DNA of 13,769 bases from Brachionus plicatilis (lineage: Eukaryota; Rotifera; Eurotatoria; Ploima; Brachionidae), in the NCBI GenBank assembly GCA_010279815.1, contig QEOQ01000310.1, positions 100,223 to 113,991 on the forward strand. Reading direction: 5' to 3'. The notes below the pieces were generated by a model. It searched no databases, was not told the DNA's origin, and saw nothing but the letters and a program-made list of their open reading frames with translations. Both the position numbers and the translations under genes were made by a program. Shown here one piece after another: positions 7,901-13,769 of the stretch. Within the stretch, counting starts at the first letter, position 1, and every line of letters starts with the position of its first letter.

Positions 7901-10900
7901 TTACTACAAAAATTCAAAAGAGTCTAAGCAGAATGCCAAGAGAACTAGGCTTGAAGTAGAGTTCGAAAAGTTGACCACTGCCTTCTATCCAAATAGCCAG
8001 GCGAGGGAAGCGTTCAGCAATGAGAACAAGCACAGAAATAGAAATTTAGATTGTATTTGCTATGATGAGAACCGCATCCGGTTGTCTAACCTGAATGGCG
8101 CGTCCTACATCAATGCCACAATGATACGCGGCTTTGAGATCGCCAATGAGCTCATCATCACACAAGATCCCATGCAGCACACTGAATTTGAGTTCTGGAA
8201 AATGCTTACTGAGTATGAGTGCAGAATAATTGTGACTTTGAACAAAAGTATTCAGAATGAATTTGTCTATTGGCCTACTGAAGAGCAGCCGATTCGCAAC
8301 TGTGAATGTGACTGTGTCAAATTTGTTATTCAACTGGTCAATGGTTCCAGTCAAAGTAACCAGCAGAATGATTCTTTTAATGGGATGATTTGTAGGCGCG
8401 AATTCGAAATTATCGAACAAAAAGTAGCTATTTTTTATGTTTTATTATTTTTTTACTTTTAAAAATTTTCAAGTCAAGTCTTTTGACTAAAAAATTTTTT
8501 TTTTTTTTAAAGTGTCTTTTGTCGCTCCATGCAATTATTGCTATTTTTATTTCAGAGTCTTTGAAATGAGTTTTTTTTTAATTAAAAATTTCAAGTCAAG
8601 TCAAAAGAATTTTTTAAATTAAATTAAGTCACTAGACTTGACTTGACTTTGACTGTATGACTAACAAAGAGATAGATTTATTAATTATCTTTATTGATTA
8701 TTTTTTTTGTATAAATATGCTAAATGTAAAATTTTAGTAAAAAAATTACAAATAAAATATTAATTTAAGTGGAAATTAATTTAATTTTTTGTAAATAAAT
8801 AAATATCAATAAATGAACAGGAAAATAAATTTAGAGATTTATTTTTAATTATAAAATTGAACTCATCTATAATTTTTTTTTAATCAAAAATTAATTGTCT
8901 CGGATCAATATCCATTGCTAAAGTCAATGCATAACCAAGCGTAAACAAGCCACAGTCTAATGATCTATTTTGTTTAGAAACCGGAATATGATTTATTTTG
9001 ATAAATCTAGTCCCACAATTAATTCTTTTTAAAAGATTTTAATAATGTATAAATATTTACCGGGATTATTTAAGCTAACGTTAATTATTATTATTATTAT
9101 CAAGGTTAATCAACAGACTAGTGCCCTTGTCTAGAATAAAGACTGATTAACCCTCCATTTATTTAATAAAGATAAAAATTTTTTTTAAATTTATTAAAAT
9201 TTAAATCAATTAACATAATATCAAAATAGATAATAAATTTTAAAAATTAAATTAAGTTTATCAAAAAGTTTTAATGCATCATTAAAAATTAGGTTGATAT
9301 TGTTGAATATTGACAATTTAAAGGTGCTACATTTGAGAACCATTCTGCTAATAAGGAATTTGTTAGCCAATTTTGTGTACACATAACCAAATGTGTTTTC
9401 ACCACTTTTTGTTTTCGATTTCGGCACCATAAAATCACTTTTGTTTCTTAAGTCGTACTCAATTTTACGCGAATCAGTCTTTTTTAAAGATTGTTAAATA
9501 TTAGAGTCCTGAAGAAACCATCAAAATGCCATCTTGTAGCATTTCCTAGAATTTTCATCCCGATTGGTGACATGAATATTTTTTACTTATTAAAATAAGG
9601 TTAAAATTTAAGGGTTTTTTGAGTATATCTTTTGAACCGAATGTAATCAAAAGAAGATCTTTATATCATCTTGATCCTTGTTTGATTATCTATCAGGTGA
9701 TATATAAAACTTATTAAAATAATATCATTAACTAGGAGGACATTGTGATTATTTAGGTGGAGTCAAGGTTATGCCGTTTATTTCCGGTATAAACAAAGCA
9801 GATAAATTATACAAAGTGTTTTGTAATCATGAAGGTTTAATGTATATATGTTTAAAATTTCAAAAGTTTTGGATGAACCAATCACCAGATATTATCAAAA
9901 ACAAACTCGCGCCAACCTTTATTGAACACCCGTTAGAATTCAGCAAGTTCTTTGTGTGAATATTTATTCATCAAAAACTGATGTATGTTATACGTCTCCT
10001 CAAGTCGAATGATCTACTGAGATGGCTGAATTAAACTTTTTAAAATATTGCGATATTAAGGTGGCCATTTTTATTTCAAAGTCTTTGAAATGACTTTTTT
10101 TAAGAAAAACATTTCAAGTCAAGTCAAAAGACTTTTTTTTTTAAATAATTAGGTCATTAGACTTTGACTTTATGACTAACAAAGAGATAGCGATATTTTT
10201 TTATTGTTTTTTTTTAAAGTTGCCTTATTTTAAGTCAAAGTCATTATAAAATGTTCAAGTCCAGACTTGTTTAATTTTTTTTCAAAAAAAAGTCCTAGCC
10301 AAAAACCTTCCAATTTTCTGGCAAATTGTAATTTATTTTACATTTTTACATTTTTGAGAGAAGAAAAAAAATCTCAAAATCAAAAAATCTAGAAAAATTT
10401 TAATTCAAGAAAAGTAATAATAAATTCGCAATTAATTAAAAGGGATTTTCAAAAAATCATCCTTAGTTTTTACATTTAAATTTTTCTAAAACTCCTTTTA
10501 AAGTAATTGCAAATTTTCTATTACTTTTCTTGAATGAAAATTTTTCTAGATTTCTTGATTTTGAGATTTTTTTTTCTTCTCTCAAAAATGTAAAAATTTA
10601 AAAATATAAAAATGCACAATAAATTACATTTTGCCAATTTTTTTTAAAGTCCCGCCACTTGAATTTTCTGCCGTTCCAGATAGTTGTTGTGATGGCCTGT
10701 TTAAAATCAAAATCTCGAAAAAAAAAGCATCGAAATTTAATTGTGTATTTAAACTGATATGATCAAATTAAAAAAATGAATTTGATCAAAAATTTCACTT
10801 TGCTTTAAAAAAATACTAAAAATAATTTTAGAGTGTTAAAACAAGGACAGATTTAATTTAAATTTATTATTCTATTTTACAAAATTGAAATTTTTATTAA

Positions 10901-11573
10901 AAAATATGATACTTTTAATACCTTAATTAAATCACTAAAATTTGAAAAAAAAAAATATGACAAATAATTAATTTATTTAACATGCCTGATAAATTCAAAT
11001 TTTAATATAAAAATTTAGGAGATCGATAAAAAAGACTTGAGACTTGATAATTTTCAAAAAAAATACGAAAAAAAATTTTCTTTTTTAAATATCATTTTTT
11101 TTAAGTATTCGGGGACAAGCAAGATCTATGTGACTCATTTCATCCTGAACGAAGAATGGCCTGAGGACAGCATTCCCAGTAACAAAGCTTGTATTCTCGA
11201 CTTGATAGGACAAGTTCAAAAAACAGGAGCTAAATGTGAGAGATCGAGAGTGGCCGTGCATGCCCATGGAGGAGGCTCCAACTGTTCAGTATTTTGTGCA
11301 TTAAATATTTTGTTGTATCAATTTAAAAATGATCAATCCATTGATGTATGCAGAACTGTAAAAAAACTTAAAACACAACGCCCGCGAATGATCGAAACAT
11401 TTGAGCAATACGAATTTTTATACGAATGTCTAGTGGAATTTGTGGACATGTTTGGAATTTATTCCCAGTCCTCAGATTCCTTCCATAGCAGGTCGTCGTT
11501 GAACGATTCGTTTAACAATTTGCATAGTCCGTCAAAAGCCGACTCGAGTCATGTTAAATTGAATTTTAGTTAA
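3050..11573 (+). CDS. Receptor-type protein tyrosine phosphatase, R5/Ptp99A-like, 5' partial (three exons)
   Basis: Spliced coding sequence join(3050-4963, 6895-8423, 11106-11573), about 1,302 complete codons before the TAA. Seen: FN3-type repeats, one transmembrane helix, a complete PTP domain with the signature VHCSAGVGRTGTY, and a second PTP domain lacking the catalytic Cys. Both introns are GT...AG and the phases fit: exon 1 ends with one base of a Gly codon completed by GA of exon 2, and exon 2 ends phase 0 to meet exon 3. Family knowledge: such proteins are type I membrane receptors that dephosphorylate phosphotyrosine at the plasma membrane, often in neurons. The D1/D2 linker, the FVYWP segment of D2 and the loss of D2 activity most resemble PTPRG/PTPRZ and insect Ptp99A. 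No carbonic-anhydrase domain is visible, but the N-terminus lies upstream of the window. RPTP identity is near certain; the R5 subclass is a judgement from remembered family patterns. Confidence 0.93.
4986..5250 (+). repeat. Tandem array, five units of about 52-57 bp in alternating A-B-A-B-A order
   Basis: Every unit carries GGGTCCTATCTAAAAACTG or a near copy, at about 4996, 5048, 5101, 5154 (diverged: AGGTTCTAT) and 5213. A units begin T-run-CAG (CAG at 4993-4995, 5099-5101, 5210-5212) and have CTGTAAAATTTT; B units begin CTTGA and have ACAATTTT (CTGTACAATTTT, then CTGAACAATTTT). The higher-order period is therefore about 106-111 bp, showing amplification as dimers. The array begins about 25-30 bases inside the intron. 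Confidence 0.85.
6119..6201 (+). repeat. Direct repeat, copy 1
   Basis: Shares ACTGATTTGTC, then CCCATTAATTTTCCAGTT, then AAACCAGACCATAATTT with copy 2 at 6779-6870. The upstream context is also similar (GGCACGAGGTTTAAAA against GGTAACGATTTTTAAAA). Origin unknown; probably a duplicated or dispersed repeat. Confidence 0.65.
6460..6514 (-). other. Candidate small coding exon of unknown identity on the minus strand
   Basis: Read on the minus strand, a T-rich tract and GGCAG precede GATAACAAATAAAACTTTGG, and the open stretch ends CTTGAG|GTAAGA, a strong donor-like sequence. The frame reads ITNKTLEDNQFTDGFSLE. Composition is visibly less AT-rich than its surroundings. I do not recognise the peptide. 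It could be an exon of a nested gene, a fragment of a dead mobile element, or a chance open frame. Confidence 0.3.
6703..6752 (+). repeat. (AAT)n tail preceded by a small hairpin, copy 2
   Basis: CGCCTTAAAGGCG (about 6707-6719, a perfect 6-bp stem) is followed by TTCACTGAAATAAATAATAATAATAATAAT. Hairpin plus short tandem repeat is a common 3' end for non-LTR retrotransposons; the body of such an element is not recognisable here. Confidence 0.45.
6779..6870 (+). repeat. Direct repeat, copy 2, just upstream of the D1 exon acceptor
   Basis: ACTGATTTGTCG, then CCCATTGATTGTCCAGTT, then AGACCAGACCATTATTT. It ends 24 bases before the acceptor AG, so it may contribute branch-point sequence to the RPTP intron. 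Confidence 0.65.
6895..8423 (+). CDS. RPTP exon 2 of window: juxtamembrane region, active PTP D1, first half of D2
   Basis: The acceptor is TTTTGCATTCAG before 6895. D1 spans about 6975-7860 and has all catalytic elements: the pTyr-recognition loop KNRF (7065-7076; usually KNRY), substrate segments NANFVQGY and IATQGP, the WPD loop with general acid Asp (7578-7580), the P-loop HCSAGVGRT (7674-7700; nucleophile Cys 7677-7679, Arg 7695-7697), and the Q-loop QTSKQY with Gln at 7821-7823. D1 should therefore be an active Cys-based phosphatase. A short linker (TDIDVSHL...) leads to D2 from about 7945, containing YINATMIRGF, LIITQDP and FVYWPTEEQP, the last typical of the R5 class D2. The pTyr loop of D2 is degenerate (HRNRN). 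The exon ends GAACAAAAA|GTAGCT at 8423, phase 0. Base composition is clearly richer in GC than the flanking introns. Confidence 0.95.
8537..8677 (+). repeat. AAGTC-rich dispersed repeat, copy 1
   Basis: Shares TTTTTATTTCAGAGTCTTTGA, TTTCAAGTCAAGTCAAAAGA and GACTAACAAAGAGATAG, in order, with 10062-10190. Related AAGTC/GACTT words occur at 2190-2230, 8469-8490, 10233-10272 and 13722-13760, so it is a dispersed family. No gene content. Confidence 0.75.
8880..9015 (-). pseudogene. C-terminal fragment of a Ulp1/SENP-like (C48) cysteine protease, probably transposon-derived
   Basis: The minus frame reads INHIPVSKQ, then NRSLDCGLF, then TLGYALTLAMDIDPRQLIFD, then a stop. The spacing Q-x4-D-C-G, with Gln six residues before the Cys, is that of the active site of C48 peptidases (oxyanion-hole Gln 8970-8972, nucleophile Cys 8952-8954). 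A DCGLF-x-LGYAL...DP pattern is typical of C48-like domains carried by animal transposons (family knowledge). The His/Asp part of the active site is not contiguous; the region upstream on this strand is interrupted by AT-rich sequence and an (AAT)n tail at about 9080-9160. Interpreted as a dead gene fragment inside the RPTP intron. Confidence 0.58.
9080..9165 (-). repeat. (AAT)n-ended short repeat, minus orientation
   Basis: On the minus strand: CAAGGGCACTAGTCTGTTG, then ATTAACCTTG, then (ATA)n and TTAACG. Its form matches the other (AAT)n tails at 2978 and 6703. Probably a 5'-truncated retroelement end inserted into the protease fragment. Confidence 0.35.
9292..9495 (-). pseudogene. Open minus-strand stretch, possibly the N-terminal part of the same dead gene
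   Basis: About 68 codons without a stop in very AT-rich surroundings, reading KIEYDLRNKSDLWCRNRKQ, then THLVMCTQNWLTNSLLAEWF, to a stop at 9289-9291. An 'NWLT' element is reminiscent of the WL(T/N)D motif at the start of C48 domains, but the match is weak. A second minus frame here (from 9430) is also open and has TKSGENTFGYVYTK, which could recall a FLYWCH-type zinc-binding segment. I cannot decide between them. Confidence 0.28.
9513..10034 (+). pseudogene. Unidentified decayed open stretch
   Basis: Plus-strand pieces in several frames look coding-like: RVLKKPSKCHLVAFPRIF (9513 on), FEPNVIKRRSLYHLDPCLII (about 9632 on) and GGHCDYLGGVKVMPFISG (9735 on). The last runs to a stop at 9957-9959, and the same frame then continues to 10034 (IFIHQKLMYVIRLLK). 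Stops and frame changes show it is broken. I do not recognise the family. The minus strand also has a short NATRWHFDGFF reminiscent of MULE-type transposases, so the coding strand is uncertain. Confidence 0.25.
10062..10190 (+). repeat. AAGTC-rich dispersed repeat, copy 2
   Basis: Same orientation and block order as 8537-8677 (TTTTTATTTCAAAGTCTTTG, TTTCAAGTCAAGTCAAAAGA, TATGACTAACAAAGAGATAG). The two copies bracket about 1.4 kb that contains the protease fragment. Confidence 0.75.
10311..10640. repeat. Foldback/MITE-like inverted repeat, arms about 135-145 bp
   Basis: Left arm about 10311-10446 (GGCAAATTGTAATTTA ... GAGAGAAGAAAAAAAATCTC ... TCTAGAAAAATTTTAATTC) is the reverse complement, with scattered mismatches, of about 10493-10640 (GAATGAAAATTTTTCTAGA ... 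GAGATTTTTTTTTCTTCTCTC ... TAAATTACATTTTGCC). The loop is about 46 bases. No coding content; classic shape of a hairpin MITE. No clear target duplication. Confidence 0.8.
11106..11573 (+). CDS. RPTP last exon: second half of inactive PTP D2, C-terminal tail, stop
   Basis: The acceptor is a T-run ending TTTTTTTTAAG before 11106. The reading frame continues in phase 0 from ...IIEQK of exon 2 to YSGTSKIYVTHF, which fits the beta strand before the WPD loop of PTP domains. The WPD loop reads WPE (11157-11165). The P-loop position reads VHAHGGGSNC (11256-11285): the nucleophile Cys is Ala and the phosphate-binding Arg is Asn, so this domain cannot catalyse the usual reaction. Downstream, KKLKTQRPRMIETFEQYEF matches the Q-loop helix of D2. 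About 40 residues of serine-rich tail follow (SSDSFHSRSSLNDSF...), ending NFS before TAA at 11571-11573. Inactive D2 domains in R5 receptors are known to act as structural or regulatory partners of D1; that role is inferred here. Confidence 0.93.
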   Translation, partial: YSGTSKIYVTHFILNEEWPEDSIPSNKACILDLIGQVQKTGAKCERSRVAVHAHGGGSNCSVFCALNILLYQFKNDQSIDVCRTVKKLKTQRPRMIETFEQYEFLYECLVEFVDMFGIYSQSSDSFHSRSSLNDSFNNLHSPSKADSSHVKLNFS

Positions 11574-11885
11574 ATTTTCGTGTAAATAAGAATGAGTTTG
11601 GAGAATCAAAAATTTTGAGATTTGATTGATTTGATTAGCCGAAAATTGTTTCATTTTATTGTTATGCAATTTGCTTTATTGATCTCATTGATTTTATATT
11701 TGTTATTTTAAAAAGCAATCCTCAAATTTTAATTTGTTTAAATGATCTAACACATCTAAAATGCAATAACTTTTTCTATTTGTATTTCGATTCTTTTTTT
11801 ATCAATTTGAATTTATTTCAATTTTTCTCATTTTGTAGAATTGTTAAGTTTTATAAATAATAATCAATAAAATATAGATTTTAAA
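11574..11885 (+). promoter_or_regulatory. 3' UTR and polyadenylation signal of the RPTP gene
   Basis: After the stop codon the sequence drops to intron-like AT-richness. A canonical AATAAA lies at 11866-11871, about 295 bases after the stop, which is a plausible cleavage signal. AATAAA is common by chance in sequence this AT-rich, so the true cleavage site needs transcript data. Confidence 0.5.
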
Positions 11886-12240
11886 AAATCGAAAATTTTT
11901 TATTTTATTTCAAGCTTAGAATAAAATTGAATGATCATTTTGAATAAATTAATATGAGATTAATTTTTTCGCTATTTTTTTTTACTTAAGTGCTATAGAT
12001 TGAAATTAAGTTTTTTAGTACCTCAAATACCTTTTTGTTAAAAAAGTAGCAAAATATAAGAAAAGTATTCAAATAAAAAAAATTACTTTATTTATTAAAA
12101 AAAAATGCAATTTCATTAAAACCTCAAAAAGTTAATACTCACCTCTAAAAATAAAAAAATCAACAATTGTCACAATAAAAATATCGTTTTTTTTCATAAT
12201 TGAGTCGCATTTTTCACATGTTTAAGATCATACATTAGTA
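11886..12240. other. Intergenic AT-rich stretch, nothing recognised
   Basis: Downstream of the RPTP polyadenylation signal. Long A/T runs; I see no gene, RNA or clear repeat. Confidence 0.5.
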
Positions 12241-12332
12241 CTCGAAACAAAGACGAGTTTTCACACGAGTACAAGTATTGTATTCGTACCCAAAATCGTA
12301 CTCGTTAGACAAGTATTACTCGAGTAATACTA
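12237..12332. repeat. ACTCG/CGAGT cluster with a 20-bp perfect palindrome
   Basis: ACTCG or CGAGT occurs repeatedly (about 12240, 12254, 12266, 12299, 12319-12324), mostly in pairs of opposite orientation. AGTATTACTCGAGTAATACT at 12312-12331 is a perfect palindrome. A (TA)n tract follows at about 12339-12365. May be the terminal part of an unknown DNA element. Confidence 0.5.
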
Positions 12333-12365
12333 GTATTAAATATATATATATCATATAATATATAT

Positions 12366-13260
12366 ATCATCTTAAAAAAGTAAAAAAATGGATTACATTT
12401 TTTCGAGTAGCTAAAATATTTTTTTAGTAGCTAATTAAAAAAAAATAAAATCAAAATAAAACGCAAAACAAATTATTGTAAAAAATTAAGGGGTATTATT
12501 AATCGATCTCTTACATTACTTAAACGATCACTTAATAAAATATATTATTTTATTTTTTCTATCTATAATATTATTTATTCGATTAATTTGATTAATTAAC
12601 TGTCTCTAATAATAAATATTTATGTATCCTGAGTTTTTTGTCACTAAATTTACTGAAGATGAGTATGATTATGATGAATATGGGTCTGGTTATTTACACT
12701 TACAACAAAATGCAAATTTACATAAGAAAATTTAAATATACGTAAGATCTTTTTACAATAAAGTAAAATTATCTAGTTTGTTGTAAAGTTCTTTATTTAA
12801 ATGTATAAAAAACCATATGAATGTAAAAAAATATAAAAAGTGACACAAATAAAATTATTTTAAATTGGTTTAATCATAACTTAATGGATTTGAATTTGTT
12901 TTCTTTTTGCCAGGTTTAGTATTAGATCTTGATCATTTACTATATCATCACAATCAATTGCATGTTGATTGTTTTGAAATATTTTGTAAATGAGACAATC
13001 ACCACAACGTATTCTTCCATTTTAAACTTTTTGTTTAGTGTTGTATTATTTTCTAAACTCTATGTTTGCTTTAATTTTTATAAGTGTGTTTTTATTTATA
13101 TATGTATATTTTACTTGTCATAAGTAAGATTTAAGAATTTTAAATTCGAATTAGAAATAAGTGTATATTTTACTAGAATTTAAGTAAAATTTATTTTTAT
13201 ATGTACAAAATATTTTTCTTATGTATATTAGCAAAACGTCATAAGTGAAAAAGCAGAGAC
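12366..13260. other. Intergenic stretch without a supported gene
   Basis: AT-rich. It holds a 37-codon open frame at 12622-12735 (acidic, Tyr-rich: EDEYDYDEYG) and a 64-codon hydrophobic open frame at 12929-13123, neither with recognisable homology. It may be decayed retrotransposon DNA continuous with the endonuclease remnant downstream. Confidence 0.4.
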
Positions 13261-13364
13261 CCGATGAATATAGCTCTTAACTTAATTAATGAACAGTTGA
13301 AATTATCTCTTGATAATTTAATTATCTCCTGTGAGAGTTTTTTTTTGTGGATATTTAATGATGA

Positions 13365-13748
13365 TCTTATGAGGAATTCAATTCCGAACTCCTTTGTATA
13401 AAAATGAACTTAGGAAAGAATAGTGAATTGCTTGTATTTAGTCTTTATAATCCACCCAATGTGCTTCTGAACTTTGAGTTTTTTAAAACAGTTAATAAAA
13501 AGTGTAGGAACTACATTTTAGGTGGTGATCTAAACTCTAGAACAAAGCAAATAGGCTGTGTTGGGGAAAATTAAAATTGCATAATGTTGGAAAGAATAAT
13601 CAATGAGTTAGACTTTTCAGTAATCAATGATAAGCGTCCTACTTTCAATATTTTTAATAAGAATTACTTTGAAATTCTTGAACTTTTTTTAGTTTCATCT
13701 TCTTTAATTGACAAAATTACCAGACTTGTTTTTAAGTCACAGTTTTAA
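13365..13748 (+). pseudogene. Decayed endonuclease domain (EEP/APE type) of a non-LTR retrotransposon, cut by window end
   Basis: The frame reads LVFSLYNPPN, then NYILGGDLNSRTKQIG (catalytic-type GDLN at 13524-13535), a stop at TAA 13572-13574, then IINELDFSVINDKRPTF and FEILELFLVSSSLIDKI. The order 'YNPP', 'GGDLN', 'ND..PTF', 'ILELFLVSS' is that of the exonuclease-endonuclease-phosphatase domain in Jockey/CR1/I-type LINEs, whose nuclease nicks target DNA for reverse transcription. There is an in-frame stop, a Glu where the family usually has Asp in 'LD', and no reverse transcriptase within the window. AAGTC-type repeat sequence begins at the end (13722 on). Confidence 0.72.
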
Positions 13749-13769
13749 GTCTAAGTCACAAAAATTTAA

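Larger units (their letters stand above)
8424..11105 (+). other. Intron splitting the D2 phosphatase domain, filled with repeat debris
   Basis: Begins GTAGCTATT and ends in a T-run-AAG, 2,682 bases. In order: AAGTC-type repeat (8537-8677), minus-strand protease fragment (8880-9495), open but broken plus-strand stretch (9513-10034), second AAGTC repeat (10062-10190), foldback (10311-10640), then AT-rich sequence with no feature seen (10641-11105). If retained, the frame ends at TAA 8460-8462, cutting D2 in half. Confidence 0.8.

Noticed and set aside
9515..9562. Minus-strand NATRWHFDGFF as a MULE transposase DGTF motif
   Set aside because: Short, no flanking DDE context, and the next frame does not continue; kept only as a note.
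9632..9700. KRRSLYHLDP as a BEL/Pao retrotransposon pre-integrase motif
   Set aside because: Only about ten residues resemble it, the following 'RVGGR' is absent, and no protease, reverse transcriptase or integrase is near.
11037..11105. Upstream extension of the last exon's open frame
   Set aside because: Lys/Phe-rich AT translation before a good acceptor; the phase and the PTP D2 alignment both fit a start at 11106.
12622..12735. 37-codon acidic frame (EDEYDYDEYG)
   Set aside because: Too short and without context; mentioned only in the description of the stretch.
12929..13123. 64-codon hydrophobic open frame
   Set aside because: Composition is what T-rich DNA gives by chance; no homology, no splice or start context.
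1..13769. CRISPR array, operon or phage-type defence system
   Set aside because: No spaced direct repeats with unique spacers, no bacterial gene spacing; the spliced receptor gene shows this is animal DNA.

Overview
The window is very AT-rich animal DNA. It carries the 3' part of one large protein-coding gene, a receptor-type protein tyrosine phosphatase (RPTP), embedded in transposon debris. Three exons on the + strand join in phase with GT-AG introns: 3050-4963, 6895-8423 and 11106-11573. Together they encode about 1,300 residues: fibronectin type III (FN3) repeats, a transmembrane helix, a catalytically complete phosphatase domain (D1), a degenerate second phosphatase domain (D2), a short serine-rich tail and a stop codon. 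The signal peptide and any more N-terminal domains are not in the window. The FN3 repeats, tandem D1/D2 and long introns indicate a metazoan. The extreme AT-richness and the kind of transposon content make an invertebrate such as a rotifer plausible, but that is a guess and nothing here proves the species. || Layout. 1-1982: a long inverted repeat whose two arms are each themselves imperfect palindromes, surrounding a decayed, internally deleted pogo/Tigger-like DNA transposon (669-1348, TA target duplication). 1983-3049: AT-rich non-coding DNA, probably intron, with TTTACGTAAA-type motifs and an (AAT)n tail. 3050-4963: ectodomain and transmembrane exon. 4964-6894: intron with a five-copy tandem array, a roughly 90-bp direct duplication, a retroelement-like (AAT)n tail and a possible small exon on the opposite strand. 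6895-8423: exon with the cytoplasmic juxtamembrane segment, all of D1 and the first half of D2. 8424-11105: intron with two direct copies of an AAGTC-rich repeat bracketing a decayed minus-strand Ulp1/SENP-like (C48) cysteine protease fragment, followed by a foldback element. 11106-11573: last exon with the rest of D2. 11574-about 11885: 3' UTR with an AATAAA signal. 11886-13769: intergenic DNA ending in a decayed endonuclease domain of a non-LTR retrotransposon. || How it works together. The receptor would sense an extracellular ligand through a heavily glycosylated ectodomain and dephosphorylate tyrosines with D1. D2 has lost the catalytic Cys and Arg and can only be structural or regulatory. 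D1 and D2 most resemble the R5 class (vertebrate PTPRG/PTPRZ, insect Ptp99A). The other genetic material is mobile-element remains. I do not see an operon, CRISPR array, defence locus or other new multi-gene system. The most unusual items are the nested palindromes at the left end, the array of splice-acceptor-like repeats just inside intron 1, and the protease fragment in intron 2.
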